64,000 nucleotides of DNA from ZYF759 sp046297455 (lineage in GTDB: Bacteria; Pseudomonadota; Alphaproteobacteria; Rhizobiales; Rhizobiaceae), in contig JBKBIT010000003.1 in NCBI GenBank assembly GCA_046297455.1, positions 124,001 through 188,000 on the forward strand. Direction: 5' to 3'. The notes under the pieces are model-generated. The model was given only the letters and a program-made list of their open reading frames with translations, searched no databases and was not told the origin of the DNA. Positions within the stretch are counted from its first letter, which is position 1. The number at the start of each line of letters is the position of its first letter. Below, piece by piece: positions 18,357-27,286 of the stretch. The translations under genes were made by a program, and so were the position numbers.

Positions 18357-18935
18357 TCACGCCGCCTCTTCCTGTTCGGTGTCGGCGTCCTCGTTGTCGG
18401 CCTTGGCGCCGCGGCGAGGGCCCTTCGACAGGTTAAGCTCAATCAGGCGCACAGCCTCGGTCTCCGAAACCTTGTTGACCGCTGCGATTTCGCGGGCCAT
18501 CCGGTCCAGCGCGGCCTCGTAAAGCTGCCGCTCCGAATAGGACTGCTCGGGCTGGTTTTCGGCGCGGTAAAGATCGCGCACAACCTCGGAAATGGAAATC
18601 AGATCACCGGAGTTGATTTTTGCATCGTATTCCTGAGCACGACGCGACCACATGGTGCGCTTCACGCGCGCACGCCCCTGAACGACCTTGAGCGCGCGAT
18701 CGACGAAATCCGTTTCGGAGAGCTTGCGCATGCCCGTGGAAGCGGCCTTGGCCACCGGCACTTTGAGGCGCATCTTGTCCTTGAGAAAGTCGACCACGAA
18801 GAGTTCCAGCTTGTGCCCGGCGACTTCCTGCTCCTCGATGGCGACGATCTGTCCAACGCCGTGCGCCGGATAGACGATGTGTTCGCCGGTCTTGAAGCCC
18901 TGACGGGTCGCCGATTTCTTCTGCTGGTTTGCCAT
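18357..18935 (-). CDS. carD: CarD-family transcriptional regulator
   Basis: CarD proteins bind RNA polymerase beta and stabilise open complexes, often at rRNA and stress promoters. The 192-residue product has the RNA-polymerase-interacting domain (GEHIVYPAHGVGQIVAIEEQ; VVDFLKDKMRLKVPV) and a helical C-terminal DNA-binding domain (RRAQEYDAKINSGDLI), ending in an acidic tail. The MANQQKKS start follows GGGAG; an in-frame extension upstream lacks support. The gene ends in its own terminator. The leader contains a small hairpin (18961-18976) and a 14-bp palindrome (18987-19000). Confidence 0.92.
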   Translation of the reverse strand: MANQQKKSATRQGFKTGEHIVYPAHGVGQIVAIEEQEVAGHKLELFVVDFLKDKMRLKVPVAKAASTGMRKLSETDFVDRALKVVQGRARVKRTMWSRRAQEYDAKINSGDLISISEVVRDLYRAENQPEQSYSERQLYEAALDRMAREIAAVNKVSETEAVRLIELNLSKGPRRGAKADNEDADTEQEEAA

Positions 18936-19280
18936 ACGCCCGATACTCCCTGTTATAGCACCGGCCTGAGGGCCGGCGATTGGGTCTGACCAATTGGTCA
19001 AGACTTGGCCGAGACAAGCGGATTTGCCCGGAGAGGCAGAGCCGAGGTCAAAAAGACACGGCTCAGGCCCGAGTTACCTCGGTCCGGGTTTGCAATTCGC
19101 CTTTCGATGATTGGAGCGCACGCGCCAAATTCGACATTATCCACGGCAAGTGAAAGCTGTGTAACACAAAAAGCCGAAAGAATCAACAATTTGGGGCGGC
19201 GCACAATGGATGTGCGCCGGACGTTGCGAAAGTGCTTCGCAACTGCGGCATGTTGTCGCCAATAGGATAGGAAGACCGGA
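18936..19280. other. 345-bp intergenic region between fdxA and carD
   Basis: I see no coding frame. It holds a hairpin, CCGGCC-TGAG-GGCCGG, and the palindrome TGACCAATTGGTCA (18987-19000) near carD. The remainder (19010-19280) is lower in GC than its surroundings and shows no recognisable RNA gene. Confidence 0.5.
18987..19000. promoter_or_regulatory. 14-bp perfect palindrome upstream of carD
   Basis: TGACCAATTGGTCA is a perfect dyad 52 bp before the carD start. It looks like a dimeric regulator site. The regulator is unknown. Confidence 0.35.
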
Positions 19281-19619
19281 CTAGTCGCCCTGGCCCGGTT
19301 CCGAGGAGAAGTATTTTTCGAACTTGCCTTCCATCCCGTCGAAATCGGCCGCGTCAGCCGGCGGCTCCTTCTTTGCGGTGATGTTGGGCCATTTCTGTGC
19401 GTATTCGGTGTTGATCTGGAGCCATTGCTCAAGCCCCGGTTCGGTATCCGGCTTGATCGCTTCGGCGGGGCATTCCGGCTCGCAGACCCCGCAATCGATG
19501 CATTCGTCGGGGTGGATGACGAGCATGTTCTCGCCTTCATAGAAGCAATCGACCGGACACACCTCGATGCAATCCATGTACTTACATTTGATGCAGTTGT
19601 CGGTGACGATATAGGTCAT
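19281..19619 (-). CDS. fdxA: 7Fe ferredoxin (3Fe-4S/4Fe-4S)
   Basis: This is a 112-residue cytosolic electron carrier. The cysteines fall exactly as in seven-iron ferredoxins: C9, C17 and C50 for the 3Fe-4S cluster and C21, C40, C43 and C46 for the 4Fe-4S cluster. A C-terminal extension (LEQWLQINTEYAQKWPNIT onward) is typical of proteobacterial FdxA. The MTYIVTDNC start is fixed by homologs; an upstream-open extension is discarded. It sits between carD and the S4 gene on the same strand, a common alphaproteobacterial order. Confidence 0.95.
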   Translation of the reverse strand: MTYIVTDNCIKCKYMDCIEVCPVDCFYEGENMLVIHPDECIDCGVCEPECPAEAIKPDTEPGLEQWLQINTEYAQKWPNITAKKEPPADAADFDGMEGKFEKYFSSEPGQGD

Positions 19620-19751
19620 GCGGCTTCGCCCGAGCGGGAGGATTTCAGGGTCGGCGGGTGAGGTAGCGCCTTTGGAGGCGGCTTGCAAGACCGCTGCTTG
19701 CCGTGCCGGGCAGTTACGCGAAATCCTGTTCCAACCGATTCTGCCGGACAC

Positions 19752-20132
19752 TCATTCACGATCCCGGAAGCGATCGATTTCGCGGCGTTCCTTCTTGGTC
19801 GGGCGACCGGCTCCTGGCTCTCGGGTGGCGACTTCTGCCTCGGTCGAGGGCTTTGACTCTGCCGGCGGCGAGAGATCCTCGTAAAGCAGGCGGGCCTCTG
19901 GTGCCGGACCGCGACGAGACCCTGCCGCGAGCACCCGATAGACAAGGACCTGACGCTCGAGTGTGACTGTCAGCACGTCCCAAGGCCCGACCAACCCGGA
20001 GGGCTGATCGAGTTTTTCACGGTTGCGGCGGACTTTGCCTGCGGCAACCAGTTTGGCCGCCAGGGAGCGAGATTTCACGACGCGCGCGAAAAACAGCCAG
20101 CGGTCGATGCGCTGTCTGCTTTCTGCGGCCAT
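19752..20132 (-). CDS. S4-domain RNA-binding protein (Hsp15-like)
   Basis: The 126-residue protein has an N-terminal S4 RNA-binding fold (RIDRWLFFARVVKSRSLAAK, then GKVRRN), as in Hsp15, which recycles stalled 50S subunits carrying peptidyl-tRNA. The C-terminal half is basic and proline-rich. It begins directly after the helicase stop, with no intergenic base, so the two genes form one unit related to RNA handling. Orthology to Hsp15 is likely but not proven. Confidence 0.8.
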   Translation of the reverse strand: MAAESRQRIDRWLFFARVVKSRSLAAKLVAAGKVRRNREKLDQPSGLVGPWDVLTVTLERQVLVYRVLAAGSRRGPAPEARLLYEDLSPPAESKPSTEAEVATREPGAGRPTKKERREIDRFRDRE

Positions 20133-23100
20133 CTACTGCTTCAGCTTTTCCTTGAGGGCCGCAAGCTTTGCGAAGGGCGAATTCGGATCCATTTCGACCC
20201 TGCGCGGCTCGCGCTGTTCGCGGGGTGGCCGGCTGTCGTCGAAACGCCTCGGCTTACCTTTGTCCTGTCCCTTGCCCTTTTCTCGGTTTCCGCGATCCGG
20301 CCGATCCTGCTTGCCCTTGAACCGGCGTGGACCACGCTCGCCTGCTTCGGCGCCACCCTCGTGTTTTTCGTCGGGCTTGCCTTGCCTGCGCGCGCCTGGC
20401 CGCTGGCCATGACGACCGCGGGGGCCATCGGCACGGCCTGGACGCCACACCATGATGGTGCGCGGTGCTTCGTCTTCGGCAGGCTCGGCTGTTGCAGGGC
20501 CAGATTCGGCGACGGCGACAGGTTGAGTTTCCCCGGCATCCTGCCGTGCCGGCTCCGGGATATCCTGGGCAGTGGCGGCCACGGGTTCGCTGGCGTGGGC
20601 AGCGGCCGTCACTTCTTCAGCAGTCGCTGGCGCCTCCGCGATGGGTTGATCCGCCGCCTCCTCGGTCTCTGAGGGGGCCGGCGCCTCGGAGGCGGGCTGA
20701 GGCTCGTCGGCGGCAGGCTTGGCCTGTGCCTCGGTTGCTTCCAGTGCCGTCAGCTTCGCCTCGACCTCGCCTGCGGGCATTTCCTGTCCGCGATAGCCCA
20801 GGGCCTTCAGAATTTCTTCCATGTCCTGGGGCGTGGCACCCAGAATCGACATCATCGCCGGGGTGACGACGAAGGCGTTTCCGTCATAGGCCCCGTCGGG
20901 GCGTTTGCCCTGGCCCGGCTTCCAGGCAAGCGCCGGGCGAATGAGGTCGGCCAGACGCTCAAGGATGTCGACGCGCACCGCGCGGCGGCCGACAATGCGG
21001 AAGCCGGCCAAGCGGTAGAAGTCCTTTTCGAAACTGTCGTCCAGCGGGATCGACGTGCGGCCGGCGGCAAGCGCGGCAACCACGTCGCCGAAGCCGGGCT
21101 GGTCCTTGGCGTCCTTCTGCAGGGCCCACAGCAATGTCAGCAGACCGGCAGGTGCCGGCTTGATCAGCGCCGGGACGAAGATGTGGAATGCGCCGAAGCG
21201 CACGCCCAACCGCCGCAGCGCGCCGCGCGCATCCTGGTCCAGGGAGCGAATGTCTTCGGCCACGTCGCGCCGGTTCAGGATCCCGAAATTTTCCACCAAC
21301 TGGAATGCGACGCCGCGCGCGATGCCGGTCAGTTGTTCGGCTGATTTGAGATCGAGGAGCGGCTTGAGCGCCGTCTCGATCTGGTAAGCCACGAATCTCT
21401 CAAGCCGGGCAACCACCTTGTCGCGCGCCGGACCCGTCAAATGATCGTCGGCCAGGATGACCACGCGCGGCCGCAGGGGATCGTCGCCCGATGTCAGGGC
21501 GGCAACAGGTGCGCCGAGCCATCGAACCAGCCCCTCGGACGACAATGCCAGATCGCCGTTGGCGCAGACCGAGAAACGCTGCGCGCGCGTCTCGAACTCC
21601 GTGGCAAGCGCCTTTTGGGCAGCAGCGCGCACGGCCTTGGCGTCCTCGCCCTCGGCCGTTTGGTCCGCCGTGAAACGGAACCCTTGCAGTTCACCGACAT
21701 GATGGCCTTCGACCAGCACTTCTCCCGTCGGGTTTATTTCAGCTTCCAGCATTTCGTTCTCTCGGAGCCGCCTCATGAGCACGGATGTCCTGCGGTCTAC
21801 AAAGCGTTTCGTCAATCGCTCATGCAGGGCATCCGACAATCTGTCCTCGATATCGCGTGTTTTTTCCTGCCAATGCGTCGGATCGGCCAGCCAGCCGGGC
21901 CTGTGCGAAACGAAGGTCCAGGTTCGGATTTCGGCGATGCGCGCCGAAAGTGTGTCGATGTCACCCTCGGTGGTATCGGCCCGACGCACCTGCTGGGCCA
22001 GGAAATCCTCGTCCACATGGCCTTTTTCGGCCAGGTCCATAAACAAGGACGCCACCAGATCGGAATGCTGTGCCGGCGCGATGCGCCGATAATCGGGCAG
22101 GGCGCAGACGTCCCACAGAAGCCGAACATTGGCACGATTGCCGGCCGTCCTTTGGATCGCCTCATCCTGTGACAGTCGTTCAAGTGCCTGCGCATCCGTT
22201 GCGGGCAGGGCGCGCGTCAGGCCTTCGACGGGCGGCACGGTGTCGATGGAGGCACGCAGCGCGTCCAGGCTGGCGAAATCGAATTCCGCGGTCCGCCACT
22301 GCAGCACTTTCACGGGGTCGAAATTGTGGCTCTCGATTCGGTCCACGATTTCTTCGGGAAAAGGATCGACCTGACCCGTCTCGCCAAAGGTACCGTCGCG
22401 CAGATGACGACCTGCACGCCCGGCGATCTGGCCGAGTTCGGCCGCCGTCAACTGCCGGAACTGATGGCCGTCGAACTTGCGGTTCTGGGCGAAGGCGACG
22501 TGATCGACGTCCAGATTGAGGCCCATGCCGATCGCATCCGTGGCAACCAGAAAGTCGACATCGCCGGATTGGTAGAGCTCGACCTGAGCGTTGCGGGTGC
22601 GGGGGGACAGTGCGCCGAGCACGACCGCAACGCCGCCGCGTTGTCGGCGTAACAGTTCGCCGATCGCGTAGACCTCATCGGCCGAGAATGCCACGATGGC
22701 GGTTCGGCGCGGCAGCCGTGTGATCTTCTTCTGACCAGCATGGGCCAGATGAGACATGCGCGGTCGCGTGACGATGGAGAGGCCGCGCAGCAGCCTTTCG
22801 AGGATACCCCGCATCGTACCAGCGCCCAGCAACAGCGTTTCCTGGCGTCCGCGCAGATGCAGGATACGATCAGTGAAGATGTGGCCGCGTTCCATGTCGG
22901 CGGCAAGCTGCACCTCGTCGATGGCGACGAAAGCCGCATCCGTCTCCCGGGGCATCGCCTCGACCGTGCAGACCGAAAAGCGCGCGCCGGGCGGCGTGAT
23001 CTTTTCTTCGCCAGTAATCAGCGCCACATTGGCTGCGCCAACCTTCTGGGCCACGCGGCCATAGACCTCGCGGGCCAACAGGCGCAGCGGCAGACCGATC

Positions 23101-23324
23101 AGGCCCGATTCATGCGCCACCATGCGCTCGATGGCGAGATGCGTCTTGCCGGTGTTGGTGGGTCCGAGCACAGCGGTAACGTCGCGGCCGGATAGCACTA
23201 GGGGAGACGGGGTCATTGGCGGGAAGTCGGGACCTTTTTCCGAGGCGTTCGGTAGTCTTAGCACCGGGATGGGATTTGGCGAAGGGCGAAGCGCATTGTT
23301 CTTCGGAACATCGGTGGACTTCAT
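20133..23324 (-). CDS. SUV3-like DEAH-box ATP-dependent RNA helicase
   Basis: The product has 1063 residues. Near residue 55 is Walker A GPTNTGKTHLA, then DEVQLA (motif II), and helicase C motifs including a FLVATDAIGMGLNL stretch and QIAGRAGRH (motif VI). The order and spacing match mitochondrial/alphaproteobacterial SUV3 helicases. The last ~200 residues are an Ala/Glu/Pro-rich linker followed by a very basic Arg/Lys/Gly tail, probably RNA-binding. The ATG at 23324 has GGAGGAGG nine nt upstream, whereas the inner MTPSPLVLSG (23216) has none, so the longer start is preferred. It is divergent from the methyltransferase gene. Confidence 0.85.
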   Translation of the reverse strand: MKSTDVPKNNALRPSPNPIPVLRLPNASEKGPDFPPMTPSPLVLSGRDVTAVLGPTNTGKTHLAIERMVAHESGLIGLPLRLLAREVYGRVAQKVGAANVALITGEEKITPPGARFSVCTVEAMPRETDAAFVAIDEVQLAADMERGHIFTDRILHLRGRQETLLLGAGTMRGILERLLRGLSIVTRPRMSHLAHAGQKKITRLPRRTAIVAFSADEVYAIGELLRRQRGGVAVVLGALSPRTRNAQVELYQSGDVDFLVATDAIGMGLNLDVDHVAFAQNRKFDGHQFRQLTAAELGQIAGRAGRHLRDGTFGETGQVDPFPEEIVDRIESHNFDPVKVLQWRTAEFDFASLDALRASIDTVPPVEGLTRALPATDAQALERLSQDEAIQRTAGNRANVRLLWDVCALPDYRRIAPAQHSDLVASLFMDLAEKGHVDEDFLAQQVRRADTTEGDIDTLSARIAEIRTWTFVSHRPGWLADPTHWQEKTRDIEDRLSDALHERLTKRFVDRRTSVLMRRLRENEMLEAEINPTGEVLVEGHHVGELQGFRFTADQTAEGEDAKAVRAAAQKALATEFETRAQRFSVCANGDLALSSEGLVRWLGAPVAALTSGDDPLRPRVVILADDHLTGPARDKVVARLERFVAYQIETALKPLLDLKSAEQLTGIARGVAFQLVENFGILNRRDVAEDIRSLDQDARGALRRLGVRFGAFHIFVPALIKPAPAGLLTLLWALQKDAKDQPGFGDVVAALAAGRTSIPLDDSFEKDFYRLAGFRIVGRRAVRVDILERLADLIRPALAWKPGQGKRPDGAYDGNAFVVTPAMMSILGATPQDMEEILKALGYRGQEMPAGEVEAKLTALEATEAQAKPAADEPQPASEAPAPSETEEAADQPIAEAPATAEEVTAAAHASEPVAATAQDIPEPARQDAGETQPVAVAESGPATAEPAEDEAPRTIMVWRPGRADGPRGRHGQRPGARRQGKPDEKHEGGAEAGERGPRRFKGKQDRPDRGNREKGKGQDKGKPRRFDDSRPPREQREPRRVEMDPNSPFAKLAALKEKLKQ

Positions 23325-23378
23325 TGTCGTCCGCCTCCTCCGCTACCAAATAGGGGCAATCCTTCTGGAGAACCACAG

Positions 23379-24008
23379 ATGACCGCAGCTCGGGAAAACG
23401 AACGCACCGCGCATTGGCAACGCGTCTACCAGACAAAGGCGGAAGACGAGGTCAGCTGGTTCCAGGCCCGCCCGGGCATGTCGCTCGAACTGATTGTCGC
23501 GACCGGCTTCCCGCGCGAAGCGTCGATTATCGATATTGGCGGCGGCGAATCGCGCCTTGTCGATGCTCTTCTTGAACAAGGCCATTCCGACATTACCGTC
23601 CTGGATCTCTCGTCAGCGGCGCTTGAGGTCACGCGCAAGCGGCTGGGCAAACGAGCCGACGATGCCAAATGGATCGTCGGCGACGCAACCTCATGGAGCC
23701 CGCCCGCCAGCTACGATATCTGGCACGATCGCGCGGCATTCCATTTCCTGACCGAGGCGGAAGACCGCGCAGCCTATGCGGATCGGCTTCGAAGCGCATT
23801 GCGGCCGGGCGGCCAGGTCATTATCGGCACCTTCGCGCCGGACGGTCCCGAGAAATGCAGCGGCCTGCCCGTCATGCGCCACGACGCGGATACGCTGGCT
23901 GCCGAACTCGGTCCGCAATTCGTGCTGGAGGAAACTCGGCGGCACGGCCACGAAACGCCTGGCGGGAATATTCAGCACTTTCAATTCAGTCGTTTCCGTC
24001 GAGCGTGA
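23379..24008 (+). CDS. Class I SAM-dependent methyltransferase
   Basis: The 209 residues form one Rossmann methyltransferase domain: IIDIGGGESRLVDALLEQG (motif I), VLDLS, VGDATSW and a RSALRPGGQVIIGTF strand. The N-terminal HWQRVYQTKAEDEVSWFQ is characteristic of a small family often annotated as thiopurine/tellurite-type or generic methyltransferase. The substrate is unknown. It shares a 54-bp divergent promoter region with the helicase. Confidence 0.78.
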   Translation: MTAARENERTAHWQRVYQTKAEDEVSWFQARPGMSLELIVATGFPREASIIDIGGGESRLVDALLEQGHSDITVLDLSSAALEVTRKRLGKRADDAKWIVGDATSWSPPASYDIWHDRAAFHFLTEAEDRAAYADRLRSALRPGGQVIIGTFAPDGPEKCSGLPVMRHDADTLAAELGPQFVLEETRRHGHETPGGNIQHFQFSRFRRA

Positions 24009-24144
24009 AGCAGCAAGGCGTGGAGAACGAGTCTGGAACGAAAGGGCTACGAATCGCTGACTCGGGTCCCTTCCCTATTTGTTCCATACCAGATTTAGGG
24101 ATACGAGGTCGCGCTGCCGGCTTGACCGCAAGCCCTTGTGGCAA

Positions 24145-24163
24145 ACCGCGCCTCCGGCGCGGT
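24145..24163 (-). other. 8-bp GC hairpin after phaB
   Basis: ACCGCGCC and GGCGCGGT pair across a TCC loop. On the phaB strand it is followed by TTTGCC. It is a weak terminator candidate about 80 bp past the phaB stop. Confidence 0.35.
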
Positions 24164-24166
24164 CCG

Positions 24167-24206
24167 TCCACAGGTTCTCCACAGGCTGTCCACGGCGATA
24201 CACAGG
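24167..24206. repeat. Four helically phased TCCACAGG repeats (DnaA-box-like)
   Basis: TCCACAGG (24167), TCCACAGG (24178), TCCACGG (24189) and TACACAGG (24199) recur every 10-11 bp. Each resembles the inner part of a DnaA box (TTATCCACA). They lie in the 235-bp gap between the methyltransferase and phaB, which otherwise shows no gene. Confidence 0.4.
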
Positions 24207-24243
24207 CTTTCCCCGGGACTCGAGTGGAAAAGCCGATTGCCGA

Positions 24244-24966
<723 letters not shown>

Positions 24967-25081
24967 TCGCATTCTCCTCCCATTGTTCTGCAATGAAGAG
25001 GCGGGCAGCTTGGGCTGACGGCGACCCTATCTGGTCGCTCGACGCCGTTTATTTAAGCCTGCCCGCTTCCCTTTCGTCAGC

Positions 25082-26263
25082 CTAGTTCATCGATTCCACG
25101 CACATGGCGACGCCCATGCCGCCGCCGATGCACAGGGTCGCCAGTCCCTTTTTCGCGCTGCGTCGCTTCATCTCGAAGAGCAGCGTGTTGAACACACGCG
25201 CGCCGGAGGCGCCGATCGGATGCCCGATGGCGATTGCGCCGCCGTTCACATTCACGATGTCCGGGTTCCAGCCCATGTCCTTGTTGACCGCGCAGGCCTG
25301 GGCGGCGAAAGCCTCGTTGGCCTCGACAAGATCGAGATCGTCGACTTTCCAGCCGGCCTTTTCGAGCGCCTTGCGTGAGGCCGGGATCGGCCCGGTGCCC
25401 ATGATCTGCGGATCGACGCCGGCAGTCGCCCAGGAAACGATGCGGGCGAGCGGTACGATGCCGCGCTTGCCGGCTTCTTCCTCGCTCATCAGAACCACGG
25501 CGGCGGCGCCGTCATTGATGCCGGACGCATTGGCGGCCGTCACCGTGCCTTCCTTGTCGAAGGCGGGGCGCAGCTTCTGCATGGCCTCGATGGTGGCGCC
25601 GTGGCGGATATACTCGTCGTCTTCGACGATGGTGTCACCCTTGCGGCCCTTGACCGTGAAAGGCACGATCTCGTCCTTGAAACGGCCGGCCTTCTGGGCA
25701 GCTTCGGCCTTGTTCTGCGAGGCGACGGCAAAGGCGTCCTGCTCTTCGCGGGTCAACTGCCATTTGCGGGCGACGTTCTCGGCCGTGTTGCCCATGTGGT
25801 AGCCGAAGAAGGCGTCGGTCAGACCGTCCTTGATCATGGTGTCGATGAACTTCATGTCGCCCATCTTGTGACCTGCGCGCAGATGCGCGCAATGCGGTGC
25901 CATCGACATCGATTCCTGGCCGCCGGCCACGATGATGCGCGCGTCGCCGGTCTGGATCTGCTGCATGCCGATGGCCACGGCGCGCAATCCGGACCCGCAG
26001 AGCTGGTTGAGACCCCAGGCCGTGGTTTCGTCAGGGCAACCGGCAAGACGTGCGGCCTGGCGGGCAGGGTTCTGGCCCTCGCCGGCGGACAGGATCTGGC
26101 CCATCACGACCTCGTCGACTTCCCCGGCGTCCACACCGGCGCGCAGCAACGCTTCCTTGATGGCAGCAGCGCCCAGTTCGTGGGCAGCGATGTTGGCAAA
26201 TGAGCCGTTGAAGGAACCGACTGGCGTGCGCGCGGCGCTCGCAATCACGATCGACGATGACAT
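25082..26263 (-). CDS. phaA: Acetyl-CoA acetyltransferase (beta-ketothiolase)
   Basis: The thiolase condenses two acetyl-CoA to acetoacetyl-CoA, the first step of polyhydroxybutyrate synthesis. It has 393 residues with the acylated cysteine in LNQLCGSGLRAV, the histidine in AIGHPIGASGARV and the second cysteine in TLCIGGGMGVAM. It is divergent from phaR across 235 bp. An anaerobox-like dyad lies 60-73 bp upstream of the start. Confidence 0.96.
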   Translation of the reverse strand: MSSSIVIASAARTPVGSFNGSFANIAAHELGAAAIKEALLRAGVDAGEVDEVVMGQILSAGEGQNPARQAARLAGCPDETTAWGLNQLCGSGLRAVAIGMQQIQTGDARIIVAGGQESMSMAPHCAHLRAGHKMGDMKFIDTMIKDGLTDAFFGYHMGNTAENVARKWQLTREEQDAFAVASQNKAEAAQKAGRFKDEIVPFTVKGRKGDTIVEDDEYIRHGATIEAMQKLRPAFDKEGTVTAANASGINDGAAAVVLMSEEEAGKRGIVPLARIVSWATAGVDPQIMGTGPIPASRKALEKAGWKVDDLDLVEANEAFAAQACAVNKDMGWNPDIVNVNGGAIAIGHPIGASGARVFNTLLFEMKRRSAKKGLATLCIGGGMGVAMCVESMN

Positions 26264-26322
26264 GATGCTCTCCCGATGGCCTCTGTGTTAGGCGGAATGT
26301 GCCCACGTTTTTTGCCGTTTCA

Positions 26323-26336
26323 ATGACACAAGTCAA
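26323..26336 (-). promoter_or_regulatory. Near-consensus FixK/FNR box upstream of phaA
   Basis: Toward phaA the site reads TTGAC-TTGT-GTCAT, matching nine of ten dyad positions. It is 60 bp before the start codon. No good -10 is apparent, so this is weaker than the other boxes. Confidence 0.35.
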
Positions 26337-26498
26337 ATGCCCGGCCCGGTGTATGGCCAGCTTCCTTCGTCCGGCACGTGTGGCCGCAGTCTCGCATTGC
26401 ACAATTCACTTTCATTTGCCCGCCCTTTGCGCATATGCTGCCGGCCGCCGAAGGATTTCAGGCGCTTATCGCGGATCGCCAACCATTGGAGCGTGCCA

Positions 26499-27122
26499 AT
26501 GCCCGCCAGGAACGGCCCGGTCGTTATCAAGAAATACGCCAACCGGCGCCTCTACAACACGGGCACCAGCAGCTATGTGACGCTGGAGGACCTCGCGGAA
26601 ATGATCCGTCGGGACGAGGAGTTCACCGTCCAGGATGCCAAGTCTGGCGACGACATCACCCACCCGGTGCTGACCCAGATCATTTTCGAACTGGAGAACA
26701 AGGGCGGCCAGAACATGCTGCCCGTCCCCTTCCTGCGGCAGCTCATCTCCTTTTATGGCGACCAGATGCAGATGGTGGTGCCGAGCTTTCTTGAGCAATC
26801 GATGATTGCGTTCGCCAAGGAGCAGGAGCGCTTTCGTGACGAGATGCAGAAGACGATGGGCCAGACACCCATGGACATGATGAACATGGCAACGCCGATG
26901 AAGGCGATGGAGGAGCAGGCCCGACGCAATATCGAGATGTTCCAGAATGCCATGCGGATGTTCACACCCTTCCCCATGCCGGGCACGGAAGCGGACGACA
27001 AGTCCGCGACGCCTGCGCCAGCCGACACATCTGCAGGGTCTACCGAGAAATCGGATGATCTTCGCGATCTCAAGGATCAGATCGCGGCGATGCAGCGCAA
27101 ACTGGACAGCATGGATCGCTAG
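26499..27122 (+). CDS. phaR: Polyhydroxyalkanoate synthesis repressor PhaR
   Basis: PhaR binds both PHA granules and promoters of granule-associated genes. The 207 residues open with the conserved DNA-binding segment VIKKYANRRLYNTGTSSYVT, then the PHB-accumulation regulatory domain (ITHPVLTQIIFELENKG). They end in a Met/Gln-rich helical region and a coiled coil. I chose the ATG at 26499, because the open frame before it is not conserved family sequence. Divergence from phaAB is the normal arrangement. Confidence 0.92.
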   Translation: MPARNGPVVIKKYANRRLYNTGTSSYVTLEDLAEMIRRDEEFTVQDAKSGDDITHPVLTQIIFELENKGGQNMLPVPFLRQLISFYGDQMQMVVPSFLEQSMIAFAKEQERFRDEMQKTMGQTPMDMMNMATPMKAMEEQARRNIEMFQNAMRMFTPFPMPGTEADDKSATPAPADTSAGSTEKSDDLRDLKDQIAAMQRKLDSMDR

Positions 27123-27164
27123 CTGGCCGGCGTTGGCCGCAGATACGATTTCCAGGAAAATTTC

Positions 27165-27189
27165 GGAACAGTTTCGTTCGAAAGGGATT
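27165..27189 (+). promoter_or_regulatory. Possible EcfG-type promoter for the PRC-barrel gene
   Basis: GGAAC (27165-27169) is followed 18 bp later by TT (within GATT). The -10 is not the ideal CGTT, and the leader would be about 90 nt. Confidence 0.25.
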
Positions 27190-27286
27190 GGTTGGGCAGG
27201 ACCGGTCACCTCCACAGGTTGTGCCGGTCAGCGGTTCCGCATCCGCGGAGATCGCAAACCCGTAATATCCAGGGAGAACGACAACA

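Noticed and set aside
24994..25081. Inverted GCGGGCAG/CTGCCCGC between phaA and phaB as a terminator
   Set aside because: The loop would be about 50 nt and no T-run follows. phaA and phaB are more likely co-transcribed.
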